A DNA stretch of 30,755 nucleotides from Parachlorella kessleri. Lineage: Eukaryota; Chlorophyta; Trebouxiophyceae; Chlorellales; Chlorellaceae. This document shows, in pieces, positions 21,032 through 30,755 of the stretch (position 1 is the stretch's first letter; every line of letters starts with the position of its first letter). The notes below the pieces were generated by a model that worked only from the letters and a program-made list of their open reading frames with translations, ran no database searches and was not told where the DNA came from. The translations under genes were made by a program, and so were the position numbers. Location: contig BBXU01000498.1 of the NCBI GenBank assembly GCA_001598975.1, positions 1-30,755 on the forward strand, written 5' to 3'.

Positions 21032-23338
21032 CTAAGCCACTGTCCACCGCTCTGTGATGGCTGTGTCCGTCCAGGCCAGCTTGTAGGTGGGCGTGCGACC
21101 GCTGGCCCTGAGATAGGCTGCCACCGCCAGCGCATCGTAAGCATTGTACACCAGCGACCGCCGGCTGGCCAGCGACTGCACCACAGGGGGCACATGAACA
21201 CACGTCACAGGTGCATGGCAGTTCCAGGGAGCAAAAGCTTGGCCGCTGGCAGCTGCGAAACCGCACAGGGGCTAAAACAGGCTCTAATAGTTAGCCGGTA
21301 AGGGATCCAGCTGGACAAGACCCTCCATGCCCCTGAGCGCCTTGCGTGAACAGTCCTGACAGCCCACATAAAACACCCTCGCTGGGACCATGACACATAC
21401 CTGCAGCGACCACAGATTGGCGGGTCCCTCCATTTTCACACTGAAGCTACCGCCGCGCCCACTAGCTGCGGGTGTAACACTGCTCAAGGTGGTATTGATA
21501 GCAAAGCCCTGGCCAGTGAAGATGTCCAGGACTTGTTGCACCCCCGCCATGAGTTCCTGGAAGGAGCAACCTGCAGCGGCGGTAAAGATGATAATGACCG
21601 GCTTGGTAAAAGCAGGGCTTCCAGCAGCAAAGACAGCCCAGGTACAAGTTGTGGTACTGTGAAACAAGCACGCCAAGCTAGTTAAGCACTGCAGAACTAC
21701 ATCACTTGTCATGGCAGCTTCATCATACAGCTTTGAGAAGGTTAGCAGACTTCGGCACAACAGGCTGGCAGCAAAGTGGCAAGAGGAAGGGGCACGACCC
21801 TCAGTACTGCTCCTCCTGGCCAAACATCCACCTGGGCTGCAGGGCTGGGGACCGCCGTACTGGACTCCCCTGAAACCATTGACCAGGCCGCTATATATTC
21901 GTTCCCCTGTCAGTCTTGCATGCAGCTCTGCAGCAGAGCATGAGGGCATCTCGCATACCGAAGTCATCAGGCAAGATGAGCCATCAAGTTCAAATACCAA
22001 ACCCTGTAAAGCCCACTGCCTCCAACATAGGCAGGAAGAAAGTTTAATTCGCTCAAATTGGTCAGGCAAGCCCATAACGCAGGTGCAGCTGGAAGTCAGC
22101 AGTAAATGCAACCATGTGTAATCCCCCTGCAGGGAAGCATCAAGGTCTCCACCCACCTGGGAGGCGGGCATTGTCCTGGGTGGAGGGGTCACGAGTGACC
22201 AGCCTGGTCATGCCCTCACAGTCCTCGCAGTACTCCTTAAACACCTATACCACGAGTATCACACACATCAAGCCGCTCCAACAACATACAGTGCTGAAGC
22301 GTCGAATAGTCAGAGGTTGCCCTGCCCATACACTCCAGGCTGCACTGCATTTGCCGCCCTACTGGAGCGGGTCGGCAGCACAAGGCAGGCAAGCAGGCTT
22401 CGGCACCCACCTGGCGGCCTTGGGGAATCTCACGGGAGATAGCGGCAAACTGCGAGAAGCTGATGAAGTCAAAGTAGTTTGGGTCTGTAAGGTCGCCCTA
22501 CAAGGCACACAAAGCCCTTAAATGTCGTCTGGGAGGCCACACAGCGAGACCCCGGAGCTGATTAAAGCACATTCAATGCTATCCGATGGTGCCAGAGGCT
22601 GAAAGCTCGCAATACAGATATGCGCACTCTGGCGCCACATGCACGGCAACTGGTTGGCCAGCCCTGAGGATCAAACTTGCCACTACCTGTGGCACCCGGA
22701 GGGGCAGATACTGCACTGTGTAGGGCTGCCACTCTGCCGCCCTCAGCTTCCAAAAGTCCTTCTGGAAACCATCCTGCACAAGTGCTCAGTCTCTTTTGGT
22801 TTGGACAGCTGTATAAGAGATCGACAGCTGTAAAAGAGATCAACTCCACATGTTTACATAGAAAGTCGTGCTGCTCGGCTCGTTCTTGTGCCCGCCCAAG
22901 TGCCCAACCCCGCAGTGCACCTGCCTAGCATGGACGGCTCCCCATCGCAGACCAACGAGCACCGCCTACCATGGGAACAAAATCAAGGTCGTCCACTGCT
23001 TCATAACCCGAACGCATGAGCAGTACGGCAAAGTTGAGCTGCAGCCGCCTCCTGGGGAAGGTGACTGGCTCTGCCTGCTGCATGGTAGCCAGTAGGGAAT
23101 CTATCAGCCCATCTGCTGCCAGCCCCGAATCAGCAGCGTGTGACCTGCTGGGTAGCAGTGCTGCTGCTGGTAGGCTGCAGGCTGACAGTAGCACTGTGCG
23201 TAGCAGACCGGCACGAGAGAGCGCAGGTGCTTGGTGGTGAACATATGGGGTAAGCTGAGGTTGGGCCTGATGGGCTGATAAAGAGGTGACATGGCTGGCG
23301 ATCCGTCCCGTGCCTTGTAATAAGGTTTGATTTTGCAT
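21032..23338 (-). CDS. Conserved-looking plastid-targeted protein, function unknown
   Basis: I do not recognise the family. Seven exons in transcript order: 23338-22970, 22773-22687, 22497-22411, 22244-22157, 21906-21832, 21570-21401, 21175-21032, giving 339 residues ending in a TAG. All introns are GT-AG and all phases join. The first about 45 residues are rich in S, T, A, Q and H with no acidic residue, like a chloroplast transit peptide. They are followed by a hydrophobic stretch (LLRTVLLSACSLPAAALL) and SHAAD, which resembles a thylakoid-lumen processing site. There is no twin-arginine, so Sec-type import would be expected. The mature part has aromatic- and acid-rich motifs (KDFWKLRAAEWQPYTVQYL, DPNYFDFISFSQFAAIS, RRSLVYNAYDALAVAAYLRA, YKLAWTDTAITER). 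The lumen location is an inference. Intron 5 is in frame and open, so an isoform 87 residues longer is possible. Confidence 0.72.
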
Positions 23339-23975
23339 GTTGGCAGGTGAGGGGTGGCCTCCCTAAGTCAACAGTAGCCACGGAGTGAAGACACCCTCTC
23401 GTCAAGTAACCCACACACAGGCCAGCTTTAAACCATATTATGTAAGGTGCTTAGTTGGGCGATATGCGATCGCAGGCATAAGCTACAGATAAGCTATTGT
23501 TGCCACATATCTAGCGCCATGTCGCAGCATGCACTTCACAGGGCGCCCCAAGGTCGCTTCCAAAACTTTGAAGTTAAGGATGTATTAGAGGTCGCCAACA
23601 TTATAATATATCAGACTTGTAGCAGAATTTGGGTGCACTGCTTGCTTGCGCTCGGTCCGAAGCGTGCCATCCATAAGCTCGATCCTGAGTCCTGCCCTTG
23701 TAGTAGCGTCCAACAAGCTCACTCGAGGTTCCCATAGCAGAAATTTATTTTCAGGTGGACCTTCTCACCACCAGCCTAGTCAGCATCCTCAGTGGCGCGG
23801 AAGGTACGCCTGGCGGAAGTAGAGGACAGGCAGGCTTGGTCATGCTCGGTTCCCTGCTCAGGTCAAGGGTTTGCATCAAGGGAGTTTTGTTGTAAGAGAT
23901 AGTTATATCTATTCCACCACTCCTGAACGAGAAAGCTCTGAAGGTTCTGCCAGGCCGAGAGTTGATCAAGCGGCC
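23339..23975. promoter_or_regulatory. Shared upstream region of two divergent unknown genes
   Basis: These 637 bases separate the divergent starts at 23338 and 23976. The local sequence is more AT-rich than the exons around it (for example 23575-23615). No specific promoter motif was recognised. The frame upstream of the 23976 start stays open back to about 23871 but has no earlier ATG. Confidence 0.4.
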
Positions 23976-26900
23976 ATGGCTTCCACCCTGGGAGCGAGCG
24001 GGGCTGCACAGGCTATGCTGGACGTAGCTGCCAAATTTGACGATGTAAGTATCCTCAGCAATCAGTTCCTGGGCTGATGGGCCAACTTGATGCCTGCAGC
24101 CTGTTTAAGGGTGGACGACCTTGGCTAGCCTCGCTTCACTGGAGTTTTAGGTTTAAAGGATGGAGGAGGGGCATACTAGCGAACAGGGAAGCCTGGACTT
24201 CTAGTGGCTAGTGTGTGCAAACGAAGGAAGTGAAGTTTCCACGGTTCGGCGAAGCATCGCTGGCGCACTGACACTCCCTTCTTTGGGTTGCGCTCTCTCC
24301 TTTGATAGTGGATGACGGCTTGTTAGAGAAAGCATACAATATGGCATCAAGGTGGAGAGCAGGCCCCCCCGCAGTGGCCCAGGCAGGCTGGGAGGTTGCT
24401 ACCTCACTTGCCTTGCTCCATGACCCGCAGGCGTACTTCAACCAAGATGCTGATGCAATGAAGGAGTTGCTGGCACCAAATGCGGTGCTTCATGCAGGTG
24501 CTGGCTTAGGGGTGAAGGTGGGGTGGGGTGGGGTGGGGGAGGGGGGGTGGGTGGGGGGGCATTGGCCATGTTTTGCTATATGAGAACTCGCTTGACATGT
24601 GTGACTTTGATTGTGTGTGTCAGTAACATCCTTGCGTGCACCCTGGGAATGTGGCTGGCTTTGCAATAACGACTGTGTGTCTGTGCTCACGACCACCCTT
24701 GCTCGCTGCCCTTTTGCCTATTTAGTGTTTTTTTGGAAGAGAAAGGGGTTCGATTGCGGAGGCTGATGGTCCAGCCTGCAGCACATTGCAGGGGCTACCT
24801 AATAGCAGCCTCAGAGGCCCGCTGCTTAAAGGAACGTACGATTCACCTGCAAGGGTGTTGGAAGCTGTAACGACCTGACATTCTGTTGTACCGACCAGGC
24901 CTGCCTGACGGTATTGCTGTGTGTGGTGCAGACCGCCTGACAATCGAAAAGGAGGCGGTGGGGCCCGAGGATATAGCACGAGTGTACAAGAAATACTTTG
25001 CTAATTACAAGTGGGTCGGCCAGGGGGGCCAGCACTCTCTGAGTGTGTGCGAGACGGCTGGGCTGCATTCTTGCAATGGGGTATGGGGTTTCTGAGGGTA
25101 ATGGTCATCCCTTTGCTAACCCTGGAATGGTAGGTTATCCGCACCTGCTCCTGTGTTGCTGGTTGCCTGAAAGTGTCTACTCTTCTATTGAAAGCCTGGC
25201 AGGTTAGCTACGTTGACAGTTCAAGCTTAACAAGTCTCTAAGCCCCTGTACCCTAAGATGTGATGGCATGTCACATATAGCCTCCCCCTCGCGTCCTAAC
25301 ATCTCAAGTACCGCTGCAGGTTCAAGCACTTTGCGCTGGTGAGTGCCGTGGAGGAGCGCACCCGCAGCGTGTTCTCCCTCTGGGACGACGAAGAGCTCAT
25401 GATGCGGCCAGAGAAGTTTGACGAGCAGCTACCAGCTGTGGGCAATGCCACCAATGTGGCGGGTGGGTGCACGACCGTTGGGTATTTAACAAAATTTGAC
25501 AGAGCAGCATGTACCACTGACGTGACAGCAGCTGTCCATCACAACCTGGGTGGCAAGCAGGTACCCTCACCAGGGCCGCTGACCCTTGCCCCTGCTGGCC
25601 GCTTGCTCTAGCACGTGCTTGAGCTCTTTGCGACTGTTACTGCAGAGGGCTAGTGGTGCGTGGTGCGCCGTCCGGAGCCCATACTCATCATTGGCTAAAA
25701 CAGATTCCCTTAAAGCTAGGGGTGACTCACTTGGAGTGCGTCCTGGGCAAGCGGTCAGAACAAGTCCCCAAAAGAGCACGCCCCTTCCATGTGTGCCGAT
25801 ACACACTTGCGTTTGCCCCAGGGATCTGGAAGCTGGTGCTGGATGAGAGCCACAGCCGCATCACCGACATCTGGTTCCTGCGGCAGTTCACGCGGGAGGA
25901 AGTGAAGTTTAGGGTGAGTGGAGGGGTGGCATAGGGTTGGGCACGCTTTGCAGCATATCACCCACAAGGGGGTGGTGTCTGGGGCGATGAAAAGCAGCAG
26001 GTTGCGCTGGCTTCTCTTTATTGACATTGACCCCTCCGCCCCGCCCAGCAGTCAGTCAGAACTCTTCCTTACCTATTTCCCCCTTCGTAATGTGTCAGCC
26101 TGTCATTACCGTCCCATTGCCGTCCTGCAGCTCAAGCACCACCCCAACCAGCTGTATGTGGACTTCCGTGCCAAGGACTACGTGGGGCCGCAAGTGGAGC
26201 TGAGCCAGGAGCAGATGTCGGCCATGCAGGATGCAGCGGAGCGGTTCAATGAGGTTGCTAGGCTGTGGGCTGGGCCGGGCTGGAGCTGGGGGTGACATGT
26301 GGTTTAGCTTTGTGATGAATTGTGACGGATTAGGCCTGCCTGGGGGTTTGCCTGGTGAAGTTAGAATGAAAAGCCCACGCTGTGGCGCCCCGAGATGTAC
26401 TGTGTTAGGAGGAGGGGGGCACTTCTTTGTTGGTGCATGGCCAGCTTTTGGACCTTGGCTGTCGCTGAGGTATTTGCTGCAGTTTTTAGGCAGCACTGGC
26501 ATGCTTGAGTCAGCCAGGGATGGATGCGTCGCACCCTTACCGAGATCAACCTGCCGATCCTATGACTGTAGGTGTGGAAGACTGGCGAGATTAAGGCGGT
26601 GCATGATGTGATGCGGCCTGATGCCCACACCATCAACCCCATCTTTGGTGACAGGAAGAACTCGCGCCAGGAGTGGGAGACCATGATTCAGGACGTGTTT
26701 GAGGTAAGACGAGGACACTAATGCAAATGTAGCATGCATCGTCAGCTGTGTTGAGTCATGGATAGCTATGCAAAGTGCGGGAGTTGTGGACGGGAGACCT
26801 TTTAGTAGTAGAAGCAGACACTGTTTATGAGCTGGCGGCTTTGCCTGACTATGGTTAAGGGGCATGCATGCTGCTACTGACTGGCTATTCGATTTCACCC

Positions 26901-27768
26901 ATCTGCAGTCATACCATTACGTTATGGGGCAGATAAGGATGGGCTATGCCTCCCCCTCATGTGCTCTTTTCCATGATATGACAGAGCTGGGAGGTGCTGA
27001 GCAATGATGTGGACATCGCGGTGACCCCCTCCAGCAACAAGGCCTTCATCCACTGGCATGTGCGGGGCAGGCAGAAGCTCCCCTCAAGCCCGCGCAAGGA
27101 GGCACCACCCGCGGAGGTGCAGGTGCGGGGTTGTGATTAGTGAAGTGGGGCCTGCGGTTGCGCACTGGAGTGGGTAGTGATTCTGCATTGTTGTTCACAT
27201 GGATAGGGCTCCCCATTAGGGAACTACAGTTCCTTGAGGGAATGTGGGTAGGTGGTGGTTTAGAGCGGGCTGCAGGGCCATCCCATGGGCCTCGGCATGG
27301 TCTGCGAATAACTCCTGGGTTTCAGTGGCAGGACAACACAGTCGTGTGGGCGCAAAGCAAGGCATAGCTCCCAGCTGCCTTGACCGTGCCACACGTCTGC
27401 ATTCTGCTGCAGGAGAATGAAATGTACGGGCTGAACCTGCTGGTGTTCGACCCCAAGGAGGGCATTATCACTGATGTGGTGGGCTTCAGGCAGCCCCTCA
27501 CCTCCGAGCACGACCACATCTTCAAGGCAAGTGTTGACTACCTTGCGTGGCCTGGGGAGAGGCACATGCAAATCGTATAGCTGCAAGCAGACAACAGGAA
27601 CGGCAGCACATGTATCCCTGTTGAAGGGTGGAGGCATGGTATGATATGATGGTGGTATCCATCCAGGATGGAATGCTCTTCTGTGTGTAGTGTGGCAACT
27701 CGCCTACAAAGCCAACCGCTCACATTGTGCAGGCCGGCCCTTACCTCGACACACTACCCGAGGACTAA
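23976..27768 (+). CDS. Putative tandem NTF2/SnoaL-like protein, function unknown
   Basis: Ten exons: 23976-24044, 24431-24497, 24932-25010, 25320-25462, 25822-25913, 26131-26253, 26572-26703, 26985-27122, 27413-27526, 27733-27768, giving 330 residues. The first half starts with a helix (MLDVAAKFDDAYFNQDADAM) and the phrase MKELLAPNAVLHA. It then has KKYFANYKFKHFALVSAVEE and ends with strands such as SHSRITDIWFLRQFTREEV. The second half (from about residue 191) repeats the plan: AAERFNEVWKTGEIKAVHDV, VMRPDAHTINPIFGD, KAFIHWHVRGRQ, GLNLLVFDPKEGIITDVVGF. This helix-then-curved-sheet order with 'LL.P.a..h.' and final 'I....f..' strands suggests two NTF2/SnoaL-like (cone-shaped) modules. That fold assignment is inference, and no catalytic role can be read. 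Intron 9 starts with GC (AAG|GCAAGT). No targeting peptide is obvious. Confidence 0.7.
24518..24559 (+). repeat. G-run tract in intron 2 (G-quadruplex type)
   Basis: Seven runs of three or more G (ggtggggtggggtgggg and onward) lie 20-60 bases inside the intron that follows the 24497 splice donor of the NTF2-like gene. They are on the RNA-sense strand. The pattern fits a G-quadruplex and could influence splicing of this intron. Confidence 0.7.
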
Positions 27769-28449
27769 GCGGGCAGCAACCTGTGAGCTTGGCTCAGTGC
27801 CTGGCGGTTGGGTGGGGATGAAGTGCCAGCGCGCAGTACAACATTTCCGCACAGTGAGCGGGCCAGCTGAGCGTCAGATGTGGTTCACATCCTTTGGGGG
27901 CTGGAATAGCCTGTCAAAGGCGTCTGTTGGGGTTGTTTACTTGTGCTTTCGAGGAGGATTGGCTGCGATGTGCATTTGGTAGGTGGATCAGTTAGCAGCA
28001 CCCTACAGACTGCACTGGTTGAAAATCTTTTCCGTGCATGTTCCTTGCATCCTTTGAAACAGGTGCTGATAGCAGCTCTCGTGTTCACTGGAAAGCAGCC
28101 CGTGTTTTGTCTGTCCGAGCAGTGTAAACAGGGGTAGCGGTGCTGGCATAGAAACAGTCCAGGCACTACACACTTTGGTGGCAGGCGCCAGCGCCCTAAA
28201 GAAGGAGCTTGGTGTGAAGACACCTACAGGGCTCTCCAGGGCACTCTCCATGCACAGAATCCTAACACAGATAGTCTGCGCGGTTGTTCCTTCGGCTTGG
28301 TGGGACAACACGTGCTGTCTAACGTTTCTGGTACTGTCACCCCTTAGCACGCCGCAGCATGGAGTCCACGGCGCTTGAAGGCGTCTGCCCAGCCCCGCTG
28401 TTACTTTTGCCAGAGAGCCAGGTGTGCATACCCACCGCTTTCTTTAGCT
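27769..28449. other. Intergenic stretch between two tandem genes
   Basis: I see no gene. It should contain the 3' region of the NTF2-like gene and the promoter of the 108-residue gene. Confidence 0.4.
28123..28127 (+). terminator. Candidate poly(A) signal of NTF2-like gene
   Basis: TGTAA lies 355 bases past the stop codon at 27768. This is an acceptable distance for an algal 3' untranslated region, but the motif is short. Confidence 0.3.
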
Positions 28450-29571
28450 ATGTCAACGTCTTTCACGGGCCCCGCTTCATACCAGGAGAGTAGGCTGCCA
28501 GAGGTGTACAAGGCGAGGCAGCAATTCCTAGATGGAGGTGGGCAGCATATACGTCCATTGAGTGTTCATGACTGCTGCGTGCACTGATCTGGATAGAGAA
28601 ACGGCCTGGCGTGGGTCTGGCTAGGGCTAGGGTTGGTCACGTGCAAAGTCGATTCTGCCTCCTCCGAGCCACAGACACCGGGTTTAGCAATACCTCGCTG
28701 GTACTGTTCCACCCTGCACGGTTGTGACCGCTGGCTGCTCGATCGCCAAGCAGATATCCTTGCCCACTGGTGCAGGGGTCCAGATATCATTGCACACCCC
28801 AGGCCGCGAGAGGGCGGGACTGGAGGACTTCAGTAAGTGCCTGCTGTGAAGAAGCTGTAAGGTATTAAAATGCCGGCCTGCACCAGAGCTGTTACAGGTG
28901 CTTTGCCGAAGAGTACTGGCTGACAGTGACAGGTTGAGACATAAAATGCAGGCGGGGCTTTCCATGGGGCTGGTGGCTCCTGCCCAGTCGTAGCGAAAAA
29001 ATCAAATCTTGACAAAGCAGGTAGGCAAGGTTGTCAGTCAGGTCCAAGTCATGACCCTTATAAAAGGACTAGCTGCAGCTGGTAACATGCTATCAAATAG
29101 GCTATGTCCAAATGCTTCTAATAACCGGTGGCAGGATCCTCTTTGGTGCTTCTGCAAGCAATCGGTCTTCTGTTTGTGCTGCAGATAGGGGCTGCGACAT
29201 GGATGCAATCATCGGCTTCAAGAGGAAGCCAGGTGCGGCTAAGTGTCACCAAGGTTGTTAGGCACTGTTAGCTCTGCCCATAGGCATCCATCTGCTTCTC
29301 ATAGCCTACCACATGTTACCCATATGGCCCCTTCTGGCACTCCCCTATACATATTCTTGCAAGCACCCCTCCTTTGTCCGGTCGTTTCACCCCACCTCTA
29401 CCTCCTCAGCTTGCTCCCCAGCTGACATGCTGTGCAGGTGTGGCGGGTGCCCACCCCACCATGCAACAAGCCCGCAACACCGATGACTACTACTACATGG
29501 TGGGCCAGGCCAAGTCCCTTGTGAAGCCGGAGGAGAAGGGAGCAGCCCCAGGGCCGCCTCAGGCTAGCTGA
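28450..29571 (+). CDS. Small unknown protein, 108 residues
   Basis: The model has four exons: 28450-28537, 28776-28832, 29185-29232, 29438-29571. Every intron sits in phase 1, the donors are GTGGGC, GTAAGT and GTGCGG, and each acceptor follows a pyrimidine tract. The product begins MSTSFTGPASYQESRLPEVY and is highly charged and soluble. Its C-terminal part has NTDDYYYMVGQAKSLVKPEE and a proline/alanine-rich tail. No signal peptide or membrane segment is seen. I do not recognise the family. A shorter product starting at ATG 29199 (55 residues, same frame) is possible if the first two exons are not used. The last exon is the most convincing part. Confidence 0.5.
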
Positions 29572-30375
29572 CGATTCTTCTGGTGAAGCTTTCACTGTCG
29601 CCTGCTGGGGGATGGTACGTATGATTTGTTAGGCAATTCAAGAACAGATGTGCACATACTGGGATTTCCTGCCCATGTACGACTAGCTTCAGGATGGTAT
29701 GCAACGGAGGTGGCTCTGGTGGGCCTGTGTCGCATTGTTGTTGTGACACTCTGCACGCACCTGCATGACATATATAGATTTCCTTTGGCGGGTTGTTAGG
29801 TCCTTACACCTAGACGTCCCTTAGATGTGCATGTGTAGCGGAGAAGACGTTTGGTTTGTGGCTGTGATGGTGCAGAACTGAAAACTTACAGTGACCCCAG
29901 ATATTGCAGGCGTGTGTAGGGGATCTCATCCCTGCCTGTGAATCTGAAATAGTCATGCGTGGGCAGTTATATGATTGCTATTCCTTATTTGCCTGCACTC
30001 CAACCATGCTGATATCAGTTCGTGGGTGGAGTTGCTGAGATTGAGCTGTACTATAACGCTCCGTTGTTTGTTTCTGGGCTGCGATGCAGTGAAAACTGGC
30101 AAACCTTATAATGAAAAGACAGCGAGTGAAGGAGAGCAGTATGCACAACAAGCAGGCGTAATGAGCAGGCATAGAAAGTCGAGAGCAAGCACCAGAAAGC
30201 AGCATAGCAGAACAGCATGCAGTGTCATAACTTTAAGCTTGTACAGCAGCCAGAGCTGCCCCCCGGTATCTGTTCTGTCCCAGCGAGCCCTAGCCACATG
30301 CGGCGACTTCTTGACAAAGTCCCTCCACCACATGCTTGCCCTGCACTCACTGCACTTTCAGAACGCCTGCCTCGG
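29572..30375. other. Intergenic stretch between convergent genes
   Basis: No gene recognised. It serves as the 3' flank of the 108-residue gene and of the minus-strand gene from the right edge. Minus-strand TGTAA motifs (ttaca near 29804 and 29885) are present but far from the 30376 stop. Confidence 0.4.
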
Positions 30376-30582
30376 CTAAGATTTGGGCTTCTCCTCCGCC
30401 GGTGGCACCTCCCTATACAGATCATCCCCTATCATGACGTATCCCTCTTCTGCACGAGAAAGGGGAGGGTGTCACAAGGCAATGGGCAGGTGATAGGCCA
30501 ATTCAAAGCAGTTGCAAGCACATGCTACAGCTTCAGGATCTTTCCAGCGCGGCCCCCGGACTGAAGGTTGCCACTGGTAGAT
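30376..30582 (-). CDS. 3' exons of a partial gene entering from the right edge
   Basis: Two exons can be joined in phase: 30582-30529 (IYQWQPSVRGPRWKDPEA) and 30444-30376 (GYVMIGDDLYREVPPAEEKP, then KS and a TAG stop). The acceptor of the last exon is ambiguous because CAG and GAAGAG lie in tandem (30450 and 30445). Only the second keeps phase with the upstream exon. The peptide is charged with a short acidic, proline-containing tail. I do not recognise it, and the 5' part lies upstream of 30582, either in the remaining 170 bases or outside the window. Confidence 0.33.
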
Positions 30583-30755
30583 CTGCTCACAACAAGCAGG
30601 CCTGCACTTGGCTGCCCTCCATTCGCATCCGGCAGTCTGTCTCGCTGCAAATGAAGAATGTGGTCCCAAGCATTACTAAATAAATCAGATGAGAAGTACT
30701 GCTATGCAACGCAGGGATGCACGCTGACCCCCCACCTCCGCGCGCCGCCCCCCCC

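Noticed and set aside
21284..22192. 302-codon minus-strand open frame read as a single exon
   Set aside because: It includes two real exons (21906-21832, 21570-21401) but runs through introns with good GT-AG borders; the spliced seven-exon model fits better. The open intron is kept as a finding.
24735..24765. tRNA-like B box (ggttcgattgc)
   Set aside because: No matching A box, acceptor stem or anticodon arm can be placed around it.
27140..27367. Possible extra exon (WQDNTVVWAQSKA) before 27413 in the NTF2-like gene
   Set aside because: It ends in a stop at 27367 and has no donor; joining 27122 directly to 27413 keeps frame and sense.
1..30755. CRISPR arrays, bacterial operons, ribosomal RNA genes
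   Set aside because: No regular direct repeats with spacers, no Shine-Dalgarno-led gene strings and no rRNA-like stretches are seen; the gene structure is plainly eukaryotic.

Overview
This window is nuclear DNA of a eukaryote, most likely a chlorophyte green alga and perhaps a trebouxiophyte. Four signs support this. The genes are cut into many short exons by introns of about 70-750 bases. The degenerate telomere-type repeats are of the plant/Chlorella kind (CCCTAAA on this strand). Two genes have a TGTAA motif, the usual chlorophyte poly(A) signal, a few hundred bases past the stop. The lipid gene is a plant-type GPAT9, and one protein begins with a plastid-type transit sequence. The assignment to green algae is an inference; no species can be named from sequence alone.

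Layout. Bases 1-3356 hold no intact gene. They contain degenerate telomere-like repeats, two hairpin-forming inverted repeats, and the 3' end of a dead LINE-type retrotransposon with a (TAA)n tail. From 3357 rightward the genes mostly alternate in strand: NOC4 (-, 3357-7665), NUP43 (+, 7970-10552), ARP6 (-, 11111-14932), GPAT9 (+, 15417-19761), an unknown plastid-targeted protein (-, 21032-23338), an unknown protein resembling two NTF2/SnoaL-like modules (+, 23976-27768), a 108-residue unknown protein (+, 28450-29571), and the 3' exons of a gene entering from the right edge (-, about 30376-30582).

All exon coordinates were built by hand from GT/GC-AG boundaries, phase continuity and remembered family sequences. 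Every model listed keeps an open frame over its whole length except for one ambiguous junction in GPAT9 (16209-16492). Three divergent pairs share short upstream regions: NOC4/NUP43 (304 bases), ARP6/GPAT9 (484 bases) and the plastid protein/NTF2-like gene (637 bases).

The recognised genes are housekeeping genes: ribosome biogenesis (NOC4), nuclear pore (NUP43), H2A.Z chromatin remodelling (ARP6) and glycerolipid synthesis (GPAT9). They do not form one pathway. The least explained parts are the three conserved-looking proteins of unknown function in the right third and the retroelement/telomere-repeat region at the left end.
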